From positions 1,240,001 through 1,304,000 of the forward strand of contig OZ251507.1 of NCBI GenBank assembly GCA_965242895.1: DNA of 64,000 nt, written 5' to 3'. The position numbers and the translations under genes were made by a program. The stretch is from CATQHL01 sp965242895 (lineage in GTDB: Bacteria > Actinomycetota > Acidimicrobiia > Acidimicrobiales > CATQHL01). Shown one piece after another: positions 1 to 8,501 of the stretch. Position 1 is the first letter of the stretch. Each line of letters begins with the position of its first letter. A model generated the notes under the pieces. The model made no database searches, was not told the DNA's origin, and saw only the letters and a program-made list of their open reading frames with translations.

Positions 1-1
1 G

Positions 2-748
2 TTAGCCACGGGAGCCACCCGCATCGCCACGGCCTGCCCTTTCTGCTACGTAATGATTTCGGACGGGGTGGCCGCAGAGGGTGCCGAAGCCGAAGAAGTG
101 CAAGTAGGCGACATCGCCCTGCACGTCCTGGAGGCTTTGAAGAATGCGGAAGCAGAAGCAGAGATCAGCAAGGCTGAACTGCCGGCTGAACTGCCGGTGG
201 CCGTACTCGCAGGAACCGGCGGCGAGGATTACGATTCCAGCATCCGCAGCATCCGCAGTATCCGCACGAAAGAAACGCGAAGCGAAACCATGAGATTCGA
301 GTCAGTGCTGCCCACAACTAGCAGCGGCGAAGAAACTGAGCCGCTCAAAGGGACTCCGGCGCTCCCCTTAATAGAACCGATCAGGCTTGTGCCCCAAAAG
401 AAAGCCCAGGCGCCTGCCTGGGCAGGCGCCTGGGCCGGAACAGCAACTGCCCCGCCAACGCCCGCTGCCGAAGACTCCGGCGCGGAGGCGGCAGTGGACG
501 CCGCATCGGGGAAGGAAAGCGCCGAGGATGGACGCCCGGACAACCTTGCGCTTATTAGAGGCACCGACCCCATGGCGCTGAGCATCCTGAAAACCAGAGG
601 AATCACCCGCTACGCCCAACTCGCGGAGATGGACGAAGCCGAAATCGCAGCTCTGGAGGAAGCCCTGGAAACTCCCGGGCGGGTCGTCAGGTGGCGCTGG
701 GCTGCCCAGGCGCGGGATCTGATGGAGAGAGCCGAGACCGACGACTAG
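2..748 (+). CDS. Fe-S oxidoreductase (HdrD/GlcF-like), C-terminal part, with HhH-like tail
   Basis: The frame is open from the window edge, so the N-terminus is missing. The first visible residues include TACPFCYVMISDGV, the last cysteine-rich (CCG) motif typical of heterodisulfide-reductase-like iron-sulfur oxidoreductases of actinobacteria; the cysteines would bind an Fe-S cluster that passes electrons. An acidic, Ala/Pro-rich linker of about 130 residues follows, containing a small SIRSIRSIR repeat and a palindromic DNA insert. The last 60 residues (LALIRGTDPMALSILKTRGI region) resemble a helix-hairpin-helix domain of the kind appended to actinobacterial electron-transfer proteins. Its stop overlaps the dcd stop. 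The catalytic part and exact partner cannot be judged from this fragment. Confidence 0.75.
   Translation, partial: LATGATRIATACPFCYVMISDGVAAEGAEAEEVQVGDIALHVLEALKNAEAEAEISKAELPAELPVAVLAGTGGEDYDSSIRSIRSIRTKETRSETMRFESVLPTTSSGEETEPLKGTPALPLIEPIRLVPQKKAQAPAWAGAWAGTATAPPTPAAEDSGAEAAVDAASGKESAEDGRPDNLALIRGTDPMALSILKTRGITRYAQLAEMDEAEIAALEEALETPGRVVRWRWAAQARDLMERAETDD
404..435. repeat. Palindromic repeat inside the linker of the Fe-S protein
   Basis: Two perfect 13-bp arms, GCCCAGGCGCCTG and its complement, are separated by a 6-nt spacer. The element is in frame and encodes an Ala/Trp/Gly-rich piece of the low-complexity linker, so it could be a tolerated palindromic (REP-like) insertion. I did not find a second identical copy in the window. 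Confidence 0.7.
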
Positions 749-1350
749 CCGTCGGAGGGAGCGGCGAGGGACGGAGCGCCAGGCGGCGCCGGAAAATTCT
801 CCCAGTAGCGGCTGGGCACCGGGCCCCTCTGGTCTTGATACTTAGAACCGATCTCTCCTGAACCGTAGGGTCTCAAAGCCGGGGTGGTCATCTGAATAAA
901 GCTGATCTGCCCGATCTTCATACCCGGATACAAGGTGATCGGCAAAGTCGCCACGTTCGAGAGTTCAAGCGTGAGTTGCCCCTTCCAGCCGGCGTCCACA
1001 AAGCCCGCGGTGGAATGTATGAGCAAGCCCAGACGCCCCAAGCTGGATTTTCCTTCCAAGCGCGCCACCAGATCGTCCGGCAAGGCCACCCTCTCCAGAG
1101 TGCATCCCAGCACGAACTCCCCCGGGTGCAGGATGAAGGCCGACGTCTCGGGGATGGTGACCAACTGCGTAAGCGATTCCAGGTTTTGCTTGACGTCAAT
1201 GTGACTCAGGGTATGACTGCGGAAAACCCTGAAAATGTTGTTCAGACGCAAATCCACAGAAGAGGGCTGAACGGCGTCCGGCGACAGAGGGTCGATGGAA
1301 ATGCGCCCCGTCTCCAGACACTCAAGGATCGAACGATCAGAAAGAATCAT
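745..1350 (-). CDS. dcd: dCTP deaminase, probably the dUMP-forming type
   Basis: The 201-aa protein converts dCTP to dUTP or, in the bifunctional form, directly to dUMP plus pyrophosphate, feeding thymidylate synthesis. It carries the trimer active-site segment LEGKSSLGRLGLLIHSTAGF (about residues 98-117), the catalytic Glu in LTLELSN (E129) and the C-terminal GSKYQDQRGP nucleotide-closing motif. The whole sequence reads closest to the mycobacterial Dcd, which is bifunctional, hence the inferred dUMP-forming activity. ATG start; no strong Shine-Dalgarno. The stop codon shares a CTAG with the convergent Fe-S gene. Function is secure at the deaminase level; the bifunctional step is inferred. 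Confidence 0.95.
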   Translation of the reverse strand: MILSDRSILECLETGRISIDPLSPDAVQPSSVDLRLNNIFRVFRSHTLSHIDVKQNLESLTQLVTIPETSAFILHPGEFVLGCTLERVALPDDLVARLEGKSSLGRLGLLIHSTAGFVDAGWKGQLTLELSNVATLPITLYPGMKIGQISFIQMTTPALRPYGSGEIGSKYQDQRGPVPSRYWENFPAPPGAPSLAAPSDG

Positions 1351-1396
1351 TGCTAAAAGAAGTTAGCCTCAATCAAGACAGAAAGGCCAGCCGCAG

Positions 1397-2599
1397 ATGA
1401 AAAACGCATTCCTACACGCTTTTGCGCCCCCGGCGGGCGGCAATTTCCGGAAGATCGTACGCGGACGGGGATGCACCCTCTGGGACAACAAGGGCAACGA
1501 ATACATAGACGCCATGGCCAGCCTTTGGTACTGCCAAGTCGGACACGGCAGAGCGGAGATAATCGACGCCGTCGCCGCCCAAATGAACGAGATCGAGGCG
1601 TACAACACGTTTGCTCCGTTCACGAACGAGCCGGCAGAGCAGGTGTCTGAGATGATCGCGGCGCTCTCGCCTCTCCCGGACGGGAGGGTATTCCTATGCT
1701 GCTCCGGTTCGGAAGCCGTCGACAGCGTGCTGAAATTTGTCCGTCTCTGGCATCGGCTGCGCGGCGAAGAGGATCGGCAGGTGGTGATCAAGCGCACGAA
1801 CGGCTACCACGGCACCAACTTCGGCGGCACTGCCGCACAAGGCATCGCCGGCAACCGAGAGGGCTGGGGCGACCTCGTGCCTCACTTCGTAGAAGTTCCC
1901 TATGACGACCTCGAAGCAGCAGGAGTGGCCTTCGCAGCAAACGCCGGAAGAGTGGCGGCGGTGATCACAGAACCCATCCAAGGCGCCGGAGGAGTGTGGC
2001 CTCCGCCGGACGGCTACCTGTCCGGCCTGCGAAGACTCTGCGACGACAACGGAGCCCTGTTCATCTCCGACGAGGTGATCTGCGGCTTCGGGCGCACCGG
2101 TGAATGGTTCGGCGCGCAATACTACGACGTCGCCCCCGACCTCATAACCTTCGCTAAAGGCGTGACGTCGGGTTATCTTCCCCTAGCTGGAGTGATCCTC
2201 TCGCGTCGCTTCTGCGAACTCCTGGAAGCCGAGCCCGGATTCGTGCTGCGCACGGGCTACACCTATTCAGGGCATCCGACTCCCTGCGCCGCGGGAGTTG
2301 CAAACCTTGCGCTCATGCAGTCCGAGAATCTCCTCGCCAGAGTTCCTGCCATAGGCGCGCACCTTGAGGAAGGACTGCGGGCGCTCACCGAAGACGGGTT
2401 GCTGGTGGACTATCGAGGAGCAGGGGCGGTCTGGGCGGCGGAATTAGGGAAAGACGCCGTGGCGGTGCGCGACCAACTGATGGACAATGGCGTAATTCTG
2501 CGAGCCATAGGCACGGCGCTGGCAATCTGCCCCCCGCTTGTCATCAGCGAAAGCGAACTCGATCAGGTCATAGACGCTCTGGCTCACGTGCTTCACTGA
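1397..2599 (+). CDS. Class III PLP-dependent aminotransferase
   Basis: A 400-aa fold-type I aminotransferase of the omega-amino-acid/GABA group. Visible motifs are the phosphate-binding CCSGSEAVDS (about 101-110), NGYHGTNFGGT (135-145), the PLP-ring Asp in LFISDEVICGFGRTG (D225) and the Schiff-base Lys in TFAKGVTSGY (K254). It would move an amino group from a distal amine or omega-amino acid to a keto acid such as pyruvate. It is a single gene, divergent from dcd and convergent with the L,D-transpeptidase cluster, so context does not name the substrate. Length is slightly short for the family (usually 420-460) but all core motifs are present. Confidence 0.88.
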   Translation: MKNAFLHAFAPPAGGNFRKIVRGRGCTLWDNKGNEYIDAMASLWYCQVGHGRAEIIDAVAAQMNEIEAYNTFAPFTNEPAEQVSEMIAALSPLPDGRVFLCCSGSEAVDSVLKFVRLWHRLRGEEDRQVVIKRTNGYHGTNFGGTAAQGIAGNREGWGDLVPHFVEVPYDDLEAAGVAFAANAGRVAAVITEPIQGAGGVWPPPDGYLSGLRRLCDDNGALFISDEVICGFGRTGEWFGAQYYDVAPDLITFAKGVTSGYLPLAGVILSRRFCELLEAEPGFVLRTGYTYSGHPTPCAAGVANLALMQSENLLARVPAIGAHLEEGLRALTEDGLLVDYRGAGAVWAAELGKDAVAVRDQLMDNGVILRAIGTALAICPPLVISESELDQVIDALAHVLH

Positions 2600-2600
2600 G

Positions 2601-2647
2601 GACTGCTAGGGATTACCCGCCTTCAAACAGATTTCGGGCGGGCAGTC
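2601..2647. terminator. Two-part hairpin between convergent genes
   Basis: GACTGC pairs with GCAGTC at the base and CCCGCC with GGCGGG in the upper stem, just after the aminotransferase stop. The position between convergent genes suggests a bidirectional terminator. No clear T-run follows on either side. A 10-bp tandem repeat (TCGGCGCTAC twice) follows at 2646-2665 and runs into the end of the neighbouring gene. Confidence 0.5.
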
Positions 2648-2661
2648 GGCGCTACTCGGCG

Positions 2662-3696
2662 CTACTGGATGATGTTGACCCTCGTCCCTAGCGGGGCTTG
2701 GGCGTAAATCGCCCCCACAACCTCGTTGGGGACTCTGATATCGCCGTTGGAAATTCGCTCCCCCACTCGCTCTGGCACGTCCGTGCCATGCAGGGAGATG
2801 CGAGGAAGCGCTCCGTCGTCGTTCACAAAGGTCGGACTGAAACCAGAGAGCATCAACACGTGCGACCCTAAGTCTCTGCTGGCCGGATACTTTTCGACCA
2901 CGAAAGAGTCCATCACAGGAGTAGCAGATCCCGGGCGTCCGACGATGGCATACGACCCCGTAACCCAAGTATCTCCGTTCCAGTAATCCACCCTCGGATA
3001 TCCCCTGTCATCAGACAGATCGACCTGAATGTGATGATTGACAGTGCGCCAGTCGAAGTTTTCCGTCCGCAGCCAGCCTCGAACGCCTCCTGGCGAAGTC
3101 TGATCACTGCTCCTAATCGGCAGTTCAGCCTCCACCCATTCGTCCCCTTCGCTGCCCTGCGTAACACGCACCACCAACGGATTACCGCGATAGGTATAAC
3201 TCCACAACTCCCCGTCCCTGAAGCTGAGTTGAGTCCCGTTTGCCGCATCAAACACCGGAATGGTCGTCCTCAAGTCGGGCTTTGCCACGAGTATCTGCGA
3301 CGGCTGCCACGCAGGGGCCGCAGTAGATCTAATCTCTGGAAGTGATGGTTGGGGAGGTGGCTCAGGCTCAGCGGGCGGGGCGGTGACCGACGTGCTCGTA
3401 GCCGCGACCGTCGAGGTGGTTGACGGCGGAGGGGCAGACGTGGCGGTCGGCGGAGGAGGCGGGGCGGTTTCGATGTCGACAGGGGGGTTCTGCGGAGGCG
3501 GAGCAGGAGGCTGGGGCGGCGCAGTAGTGGAAGTTGCCTCCGTGGTCTCCGTGGCCGCCGGCTCCTCGCTAGCGCAACCCCCAGCGATCAATATGCCCGC
3601 CGCAGCGAAAGCCACCGCGGAGGGAACGAGCCCTCGACCCTTGAATGCCAAAGGCAGCCAGCGACCGGTACCCCCAATAATCTCACGACTCTTCAC
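2662..3696 (-). CDS. L,D-transpeptidase-like lipoprotein with catalytic Cys replaced by Asp
   Basis: The 344-aa protein starts at GTG 3696, behind GGAGG spaced eight bases; an upstream GTG at 3714 is less well placed. A signal peptide ends in a lipobox (LIAGGC), followed by about 90 residues of Pro/Thr/Ser linker and then the YkuD-type L,D-transpeptidase domain at the C-terminus. L,D-transpeptidases cross-link peptidoglycan 3-3 or anchor proteins using a Cys in an SxGCxR motif. Here the loop reads SNGDIRVPN: the codon is GAT, whereas both downstream paralogues have SNGCIRIPN. The His of LHGTD is kept. I infer a catalytically dead or repurposed paralogue, perhaps a peptidoglycan-binding or regulatory subunit. 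First of a tandem trio. Confidence 0.85.
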   Translation of the reverse strand: MKSREIIGGTGRWLPLAFKGRGLVPSAVAFAAAGILIAGGCASEEPAATETTEATSTTAPPQPPAPPPQNPPVDIETAPPPPPTATSAPPPSTTSTVAATSTSVTAPPAEPEPPPQPSLPEIRSTAAPAWQPSQILVAKPDLRTTIPVFDAANGTQLSFRDGELWSYTYRGNPLVVRVTQGSEGDEWVEAELPIRSSDQTSPGGVRGWLRTENFDWRTVNHHIQVDLSDDRGYPRVDYWNGDTWVTGSYAIVGRPGSATPVMDSFVVEKYPASRDLGSHVLMLSGFSPTFVNDDGALPRISLHGTDVPERVGERISNGDIRVPNEVVGAIYAQAPLGTRVNIIQ

Positions 3697-3884
3697 GTTC
3701 TGAACCTCCGTCACAGGTTGAAACTGACGAAACTCTCCTAATTCGGACGATCGCCAATGCGTCGAGTTCTTGACGCGAATATTACAACTGCACCCTCAAG
3801 CAACTACGGCAATCAACTCCGCCCGCAGGAGACAAGGCTGAAATCTCACCGGTTGAATCTCACCGGCAGGCGGAATTGCGAAGT

Positions 3885-5039
3885 TCAGGCGATGATGTTG
3901 ACCCTCGTCCCCAGCGGGGCTTGATCGCTGATCAACTCCACGACCCCATTGGGGATGCGAATGCATCCATTGGAGAGGTGTTCGCCCACTCTGTTGGGAA
4001 TGTTGGTTCCGTGCAAGGCAATTCTGGGAAGGCCTCCAGCAAAAGTTTCGTGGCGGGTGCTAAAACCTGAGAGCATCAGGATGCGAGTCCCTACTCCAGG
4101 GCTGTAACCAGGGATTTTTTCGACAACGAATGAGTCCATCACCGGCGTATGGGTGGATGCTTTGCCGATTATGGCGTATGTGCCAGCAACCCAGCGATCG
4201 CCGTCCCAGAAGTCCACCCTGGGATTTCCGTTCTCGTCGGACAGATCGATCTGAATGTGATGATTCACCGTGCGCCAGTCGAAGTTCTCCGCCCGCACCC
4301 AGCCGCGGACCCCGTTCGGCCTGTTCATGTTGTCCCACGGGCGCATAGGCAACTCAGCCTCCACCCATTCGTCCCCTTCGCTGCCCTGCGTCACGCGCAC
4401 CACCAACTGATTCCCCCGATAGGTATAACTCCACAACGGCCCGTCCTTGAAAGAAATCTGAGACCCGTTCGGAGCGTCATACACAGGAATGATCTCCCTC
4501 AAATTCGGCTTGGCCACCATAATCCGCTGCGGCTGCCAAGCAGGAGCAGCCAACTCCCGAATCGGCGGAAGAGGCGGACGCGACGGCGCAGGAGGGGGGG
4601 ACACCGCGATCGAAGTGCTTGTAGGTGGAAGCGAAGTGGGCGGCGAGACGGCAACCCGCAAAGGCTCGGTGGTTGACGGCGGCGACACGGAAGGGGTGGT
4701 CGAAGGCGTACTCGAGACCGGAATTATGTCCACCGGCGAAGGCGGCGGTTCTGCAGCCGTCGTAGTCGGCGGCGGAGGAGCGGGCGCCTCCGGTGACAGA
4801 GAATTGGGCGTCGCCGACGAAGGCGGGGACGTGGGCGCCTCCGACGGCGACAGGGAAGCGGGCACCTCCGACGACGGATTCACGACGGGTTGAGTCGAGG
4901 TGGGCTCAAAAGTGGATGTCAAAGAAGGGCCTGCACCGCTTGAACAACTCGCTGACAACAAGGCGATGACTCCAAGCAGCACCAGTCCGCTCAGTGCAAA
5001 ACGACGCCCTCTAGCGCACGGGAAAGACCGCAATTCCAT
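3885..5039 (-). CDS. L,D-transpeptidase (YkuD) lipoprotein, active-type
   Basis: A 384-aa exported lipoprotein: lipobox LLSASC near residue 32, a long Pro/Ser/Thr-rich linker (about residues 35-160), then the YkuD domain. The active-site loop SNGCIRIPN with the upstream LHGTN is intact, so transpeptidase activity on peptidoglycan is expected, at the outer face of the membrane. The ATG is preceded by a strong AGGAGG. The C-terminal half is nearly identical at DNA level to the next paralogue (5228-6355), which points to recent duplication or gene conversion. Genes in the trio are separated by 170-190 nt, so they may have separate promoters. Confidence 0.9.
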   Translation of the reverse strand: MELRSFPCARGRRFALSGLVLLGVIALLSASCSSGAGPSLTSTFEPTSTQPVVNPSSEVPASLSPSEAPTSPPSSATPNSLSPEAPAPPPPTTTAAEPPPSPVDIIPVSSTPSTTPSVSPPSTTEPLRVAVSPPTSLPPTSTSIAVSPPPAPSRPPLPPIRELAAPAWQPQRIMVAKPNLREIIPVYDAPNGSQISFKDGPLWSYTYRGNQLVVRVTQGSEGDEWVEAELPMRPWDNMNRPNGVRGWVRAENFDWRTVNHHIQIDLSDENGNPRVDFWDGDRWVAGTYAIIGKASTHTPVMDSFVVEKIPGYSPGVGTRILMLSGFSTRHETFAGGLPRIALHGTNIPNRVGEHLSNGCIRIPNGVVELISDQAPLGTRVNIIA

Positions 5040-5227
5040 TACTCCTCCTTAGTCTGTCGCTTGCTCGCCTCCGCACCAAAGATGAACAGACGAGAACTCC
5101 CCACCGCATAATCCGCCCAGCGGCCGCAAGCCTCAATCCCTATTCTACTAGGAGAATTAGCACGCTTCAAGAGACAAATCCCTGAATCCCCCACAACCCA
5201 AGGCCGCCCGCCAAGAGGCGCAATAGC

Positions 5228-6355
5228 TCAGGTAATAATGTTGACCCTAGTCCCTAGCGGAGCTTGAGCATTGATCAGATCTATCTTGGGGTTAGGAATA
5301 CGTATGCACCCATTGGAAAGGTGTTCACCCACCCGCTCAGGAATATGAGTTCCATGTAGGGCGATTCTGGGGAGACCTCCGTCGAAACTCTCATGGACAG
5401 TGCTGAACCCTGAAAGCATCATGATGAAGCTCCCGAGCACGGCGTTGTAACCCTCTATCTTTTCCACGATAAACGAGTCCATCACTGGTGTATAGGTCTC
5501 CGGCTTGCCGATTATGGCGTATGTGCCAGTTATCCAGGTGTCGCCATTCCAGAAGTCCACCCTCGGATTCTGGTTCTCGTCGGACAGATCGATCTGGATG
5601 TGATGATTCACCGTGCGCCAGTCGAAGTTTTCTGTCCGCACCCAGCCGCGGACCCCGTTTGGCCTGTTCATGTTGTCCCATGGGCGCATAGGCAACTCAG
5701 CCTCCACCCATTCGTCCCCTTCGCTGCCCTGCGTCACGCGCACCACCAACTGATTCCCCCGATAGGTATAACTCCACAACTCCCCGTCCTTGAAAGAAAT
5801 CTGAGACCCGTTCGGAGCGTCATACACAGGAATAGTGTCTCTCAAATTCGGCTTGGCCACCATAATTTGCTGCGGCTGCCAAGCAGGAGCTGCCCGCTCC
5901 CGAATCGGCGGAAAAGAATCTGACACAGGAGTGACATCGGACGGCAACCTCGTGCTCTCAGGATCAACGAACTCTGCTGGCCTCGTAGTACTCGTCGTGG
6001 GCGCCGCAGGCGCCGCGGGCGCAGAAGTGCCGCTCAGGTCGATAGGAGGAGGCAGATCCTCGAGATCATCTATCGGTTTTGAGTCATCCTCCCCTGCCCC
6101 AGGAGCAGGAGCAGCAGGGGCAGAAGCGTCGGAATTGGACTGCCCAACCTGCGGGGGAGCAGGGGCAGGTTCAGGGGCAGCGGCTTCATCAGGTCGTGTG
6201 GAAGAAAGACTCGGGCTTTCTTGCCCCGAGGAACAACTGCCAGCCAAGAGGGCAACCGCCGCCAGCAAGACTAGACAACGAAACGCAATCACGGATAGGC
6301 GAGACTGCGCGCCCCGCCGGCGCACATTTCTTCGGGTTGATCTCTGATTTGCCAA
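5228..6355 (-). CDS. L,D-transpeptidase (YkuD) lipoprotein, active-type
   Basis: A 375-aa paralogue of the preceding gene, starting at TTG 6355 behind AGGAGG spaced eight bases. Basic N-terminus, hydrophobic segment and lipobox (LLAGSC), then a linker rich in Ala/Pro and the C-terminal YkuD domain with SNGCIRIPN and LHGTH intact. Expected to act in the cell wall on meso-diaminopimelate cross-links or their equivalent. Compared with its neighbours, the linker is acidic (EDDSKPIDDLEDLPP) rather than Ser/Thr-rich, so the three proteins differ mainly in their spacers while sharing an almost constant catalytic part. Confidence 0.9.
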   Translation of the reverse strand: MANQRSTRRNVRRRGAQSRLSVIAFRCLVLLAAVALLAGSCSSGQESPSLSSTRPDEAAAPEPAPAPPQVGQSNSDASAPAAPAPGAGEDDSKPIDDLEDLPPPIDLSGTSAPAAPAAPTTSTTRPAEFVDPESTRLPSDVTPVSDSFPPIRERAAPAWQPQQIMVAKPNLRDTIPVYDAPNGSQISFKDGELWSYTYRGNQLVVRVTQGSEGDEWVEAELPMRPWDNMNRPNGVRGWVRTENFDWRTVNHHIQIDLSDENQNPRVDFWNGDTWITGTYAIIGKPETYTPVMDSFIVEKIEGYNAVLGSFIMMLSGFSTVHESFDGGLPRIALHGTHIPERVGEHLSNGCIRIPNPKIDLINAQAPLGTRVNIIT

Positions 6356-6544
6356 TTGACTGTCCTCCTATGGTTCACCTAAAGAAGCGCAAAGGCCACT
6401 TCTCTGTTGCGCCTCTAGCAGCCGTTTCAAATCCCGCGTTCATTTTACGACTTTCACAACGGGTGCTCGCGGCAATCTTCGCGCCCGCATGCGCTGCCTG
6501 CATTAAGCCTGCTTTAAGCAAGCCACGCCCTAGGGCCAGTGAAT

Positions 6545-7306
6545 TCAACGCCCAAACGCTGCTAACCATTCCATCGGCGAACGCGGAACGAACACGCTGT
6601 TGAGACGGCGCACTTCGTCCATAGGAGCAGAAGGTCGCAAAGAGTAGTCATGACCGGGAAAAAGCACTGCACTGCCTGGCACTTTTGCCAGCCGCTGCGT
6701 CAGGCTTGCGTACATCTCCTCAGCGTCGCCGCCAGGAAAGTCTGTCCGGCCGCAGCCTTCTAAAAACAGCGTGTCCCCTGCCAAGAGGCGGTTTCTGACT
6801 AAGAAGCACTGGCTGCCTGGCGTATGGCCTGGAGTGTGGATCAACTCCACAGAAAACCCGCCAACACTTACCAAATCTCCGCTCGAATGACAAATGAGAC
6901 TGCCGCGGTCGAGGCCGGTAACAGAACACACGAAACCCGCTTCCTTGGAATGCACATGCACGGGCACCGAGGCGATTTCAAGCAGCTCAGGTAAGCCGGC
7001 AATCGAATGACCGAACAGGTCGCCTCCGACGTGGTCGGGATGGTGGTGAGTCACAAGAACTCCGCTGATTCTCATCCCGTCGGCTGCGGCGGCATCAACG
7101 ATGGAGCGAGGATCGTAGGCCGGGTCTATCACCAAGGCGTCGCCTGTGTTTCGATCTCCCAACAGGTAGACGAAGTTTCGCATCTGCTTAGCCACTTCGT
7201 CGCCGGGCGCACCGAAGTCCCGTCCGGACAGGAGTTGGCGAAAGTAAAAGCGGCCCACAGCCGCGCCGCGCCGAGATGGTGGGGGCATATCGGGCGGTTC
7301 GTTCAT
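6545..7306 (-). CDS. MBL-fold metallo-hydrolase (glyoxalase II / persulfide dioxygenase-like)
   Basis: A 253-aa metallo-beta-lactamase-fold protein. Metal ligands are visible in order: THHHPDHVGG (motif 2), HTPGHTPGS (motif 3), AGDTLFLEGCGRTDFPGG (motif 4) and LFPGHDY (motif 5). The GDTLF...GRTDFPGG version is usual for ETHE1-type persulfide dioxygenases and related thioester hydrolases rather than lactamases. Cytoplasmic, with no signal peptide. Start ATG 7306 behind AAGGGA. It is divergent from pheA with only 50 nt between the starts. Substrate not determinable here. Confidence 0.85.
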   Translation of the reverse strand: MNEPPDMPPPSRRGAAVGRFYFRQLLSGRDFGAPGDEVAKQMRNFVYLLGDRNTGDALVIDPAYDPRSIVDAAAADGMRISGVLVTHHHPDHVGGDLFGHSIAGLPELLEIASVPVHVHSKEAGFVCSVTGLDRGSLICHSSGDLVSVGGFSVELIHTPGHTPGSQCFLVRNRLLAGDTLFLEGCGRTDFPGGDAEEMYASLTQRLAKVPGSAVLFPGHDYSLRPSAPMDEVRRLNSVFVPRSPMEWLAAFGR

Positions 7307-7356
7307 TCAAATCCCTTCTCTAATTAGCTTTATCCCATTCTGTATCCTTGAGAGCC

Positions 7357-8346
7357 ATGAGCGTGCAGCCTCCCTCCGCAGCGGGCGAGAAACCTGACAA
7401 AAAACGCAAGGTCGCCTATTTGGGGCCCGCCGGAACGTTCAGTGAAGAGGCGCTCCTCGGGGAAGCTGCCCTAGCCAACATCGAACACATTCCAAAACCT
7501 TCCATAAGACAAATCCTCGACGCCGTCTCCAAAGACGACAAAGTGGACTTGGGCTTTGCGGCGCTGGAGAACTCTATTGAGGGCACAGTGAACGAAACCC
7601 TTGACGCTCTGGCGTTCGAATACGAACTGTTCATACAGCGAGAGACGATCATGCCGGTTCATCTGCATCTCTTGGGGCTGCGAGGAGCCGAACTCTCCAA
7701 AATAAAGAAGGTGTGGTCGTTTCCGAACGCGTACGGACAGTGCGTCCGTTTTCTGCATGCCTTCATGCCCGGGGTCGGCATCGGCGTCTCCTTATCGACT
7801 GCGGAGGCTGCCGATTTGGTGAAAAAACTCGGCGATACCTCCACGGCAGCAATCGGCTCCGCTAGGGCTGCTGAGGTGTACGAGTTGGAAATCCTGCATT
7901 CCGACATCGGCTACAAGGAAGAAGGCCAGACCCGCTTCGTGACAGTTGCCAAGAAAGAGGAAGGAATCCCGCCCGCCACCGGCCACGACAAGTCGTCGAT
8001 TGTGGTCTTCCAGCGCCAAGATCGGCCTGGATCGCTGCTCAGCATCCTGCAGGAGTTCGCGGCGCGTTCCATCAACCTGACCAAGTTGGAATCTCGCCCC
8101 ACCAAGCAAGCCCTCGGCAACTACTGCTTCATCATCGACTTCGAAGGCCACGTCAGCGACAAGTTGGTGAGCGACTGCCTGCTCAACATCAAAGCCAAGC
8201 ACGCCGATTTGAAGTTCTTAGGCTCCTACCCTTCCGCAAGCGAAGACGCCGGAGAGCGGAGAGAGGAAGCTGGAAAAGCCTGGCGGCAGGCGGAGCGCTG
8301 GATCGAAGAAATTCATGAGCTCTGCCGCCCAGGTAGCCTTGACTGA
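7357..8346 (+). CDS. pheA: Prephenate dehydratase
   Basis: Converts prephenate to phenylpyruvate in phenylalanine synthesis. The monofunctional protein (about 329 aa from ATG 7357; a TTG at 7348 is an alternative start) begins its catalytic domain with VAYLGPAGTFSEEAL and contains the GQTRFVTVAKK segment with the conserved TRF triad. The C-terminal ACT domain (DRPGSLLSILQEF...LTKLESRPTK) has the ESRP motif for feedback inhibition by phenylalanine. There is no chorismate mutase domain. The stop codon ends at 8346 and a tRNA-Ser begins at 8347, so the mRNA 3' end and the tRNA 5' end must be separated by processing if they are co-transcribed. Confidence 0.95.
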   Translation: MSVQPPSAAGEKPDKKRKVAYLGPAGTFSEEALLGEAALANIEHIPKPSIRQILDAVSKDDKVDLGFAALENSIEGTVNETLDALAFEYELFIQRETIMPVHLHLLGLRGAELSKIKKVWSFPNAYGQCVRFLHAFMPGVGIGVSLSTAEAADLVKKLGDTSTAAIGSARAAEVYELEILHSDIGYKEEGQTRFVTVAKKEEGIPPATGHDKSSIVVFQRQDRPGSLLSILQEFAARSINLTKLESRPTKQALGNYCFIIDFEGHVSDKLVSDCLLNIKAKHADLKFLGSYPSASEDAGERREEAGKAWRQAERWIEEIHELCRPGSLD

Positions 8347-8431
8347 GGAGGGATGGCAGAGCGGACGATTGCGACGGTCTTGAAAACCGTTGGGTTTCAT
8401 GGCCCCGGGGGTTCGAATCCCCCTCCCTCCG
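8347..8431 (+). tRNA. tRNA-Ser(TGA)
   Basis: Class II tRNA with a long variable arm. Acceptor GGAGGGA pairs with TCCCTCC, the anticodon loop is CTTGAAA (anticodon TGA) and the T-arm is GGTTCGAATCC. CCA is not encoded. The first base follows the pheA stop codon immediately. Confidence 0.97.
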
Positions 8432-8447
8432 CCGCGAGCCTGCTGGA

Positions 8448-8470
8448 CTTTCGCCGATCAAAGGCGAAAG
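8448..8470. terminator. Hairpin between two tRNA genes
   Basis: CTTTCGCC and GGCGAAAG form a perfect 8-bp stem with a 7-nt loop, 16 nt after tRNA-Ser(TGA). No T-run follows, so this may be a factor-assisted terminator or a processing signal. Confidence 0.45.
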
Positions 8471-8501
8471 GCGCGAAGCCGCAGAACGGCCACATTTTCA
8501 G

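Noticed and set aside
3260..3703. Long Gly/Val/Ala-rich plus-strand open frame
   Set aside because: It is the antisense of the Pro/Thr-rich linker of the L,D-transpeptidase gene and exists because of codon composition; no ribosome-binding site or family match.
4149..4676. Plus-strand open frame opposite the second L,D-transpeptidase
   Set aside because: It mirrors the conserved coding region and recurs opposite the third paralogue, as expected for a shadow of duplicated DNA.
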